Assembly (NCBI GenBank): GCA_038137215.1 | Contig: JAYQBG010000036.1 | Location: 1-24,515 of the forward strand | Length of the DNA stretch: 24,515 nucleotides | From: JABJAG01 sp038137215 | GTDB taxonomy: Bacteria > Pseudomonadota > Alphaproteobacteria > UBA6615 | Reading direction: 5' to 3' | Part shown: positions 24,398 to 24,515 of the stretch, in pieces | Layout: the number at the start of each line of letters is the position of its first letter | Numbering within the stretch: the first letter of the stretch is position 1 | Notes under the pieces: model-generated | What the model saw: only the letters and a program-made list of their open reading frames with translations | What the model was told of the DNA's origin: nothing | The model's database searches: none | Translations under genes and position numbers: made by a program

Positions 24398-24515
24398 GTT
24401 TCGAATCACTGAGAAGTGCGCCCGGTCCGACAAGCGCCAGTTCATCGCCGGGAAGCGTTGTGACCCGCCCCCACTGACTGGTCTGTTTTGAATGTTAGTG
24501 CATCATCCGCTTTTC
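24398..24515. other. Non-coding tail of the window, nothing recognised
   Basis: No reading frame with family-like sequence, no RNA gene and no clear promoter was seen. The 336-base gene-free end (24180-24515) is explained up to 24397 by the palindromic repeats listed. Confidence 0.5.

Noticed and set aside
24309..24491. A short plus-strand frame at the right end
   Set aside because: It runs through the REP-like palindromes and has no recognisable protein features.

Overview
This window looks like chromosome from an alphaproteobacterium, probably Rhodospirillales-like. GC is high, and the gene order runs from branched-chain amino acid synthesis (ilvB-ilvN-ilvC-leuA) straight into the cell-shape cluster (mreB-mreC-mreD-mrdA-rodA). 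The class-level call rests on protein character and gene order read by eye; no search was run. No phage, transposase, integrase or CRISPR array was seen.

Left part (1-7906): the 3' part of a DUF1015 gene runs off the left edge and is followed closely by miaA. A good sigma70-type promoter overlaps the miaA stop codon. It leads into a structured leader of about 230 bases, with a terminator-like hairpin and a Shine-Dalgarno-like sequence held in a hairpin loop, and then ilvB. ilvN and ilvC follow. A 456-base gap before leuA holds two overlapping leucine-rich small reading frames that look like a leader-peptide control region. Together ilvB, ilvN, ilvC and leuA supply the first two steps of valine/isoleucine synthesis and the committed step to leucine.

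Middle part (7982-13730): mreB, mreC, mreD, mrdA (PBP2) and rodA form one shape operon, with 4-base ATGA overlaps at mreC/mreD and mreD/mrdA. They encode the elongasome: actin-like filament, scaffold proteins, SEDS glycosyltransferase and transpeptidase. A tRNA-Lys(CTT) with its own promoter follows.

Right part (13731-24515) has an accessory character: arsH; a deaminase-like gene on the minus strand broken by an in-frame TAA; a hydroxypyruvate-isomerase-like TIM barrel gene; and a small periplasmic molybdopterin-oxidoreductase-fold gene broken by an in-frame TAG exactly at its signal-peptide junction. Then come four consecutive full-length paralogues of one CocE/NonD-type alpha/beta hydrolase subfamily, filling more than 7 kb. 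The first is separated from the other three by a strong hairpin; the last three are nearly contiguous. All four keep the nucleophile Ser motif but lack an Asp at the usual place, and the His usually seen in a WxH motif is not kept in two of them. The window ends in 336 bases without a gene, holding several short palindromic repeats of intergenic (REP/BIME-like) type.

The strongest candidates for something undescribed are the four-paralogue hydrolase array with its altered catalytic motifs, the leucine-rich tandem leader before leuA, and the structured leader before ilvB.
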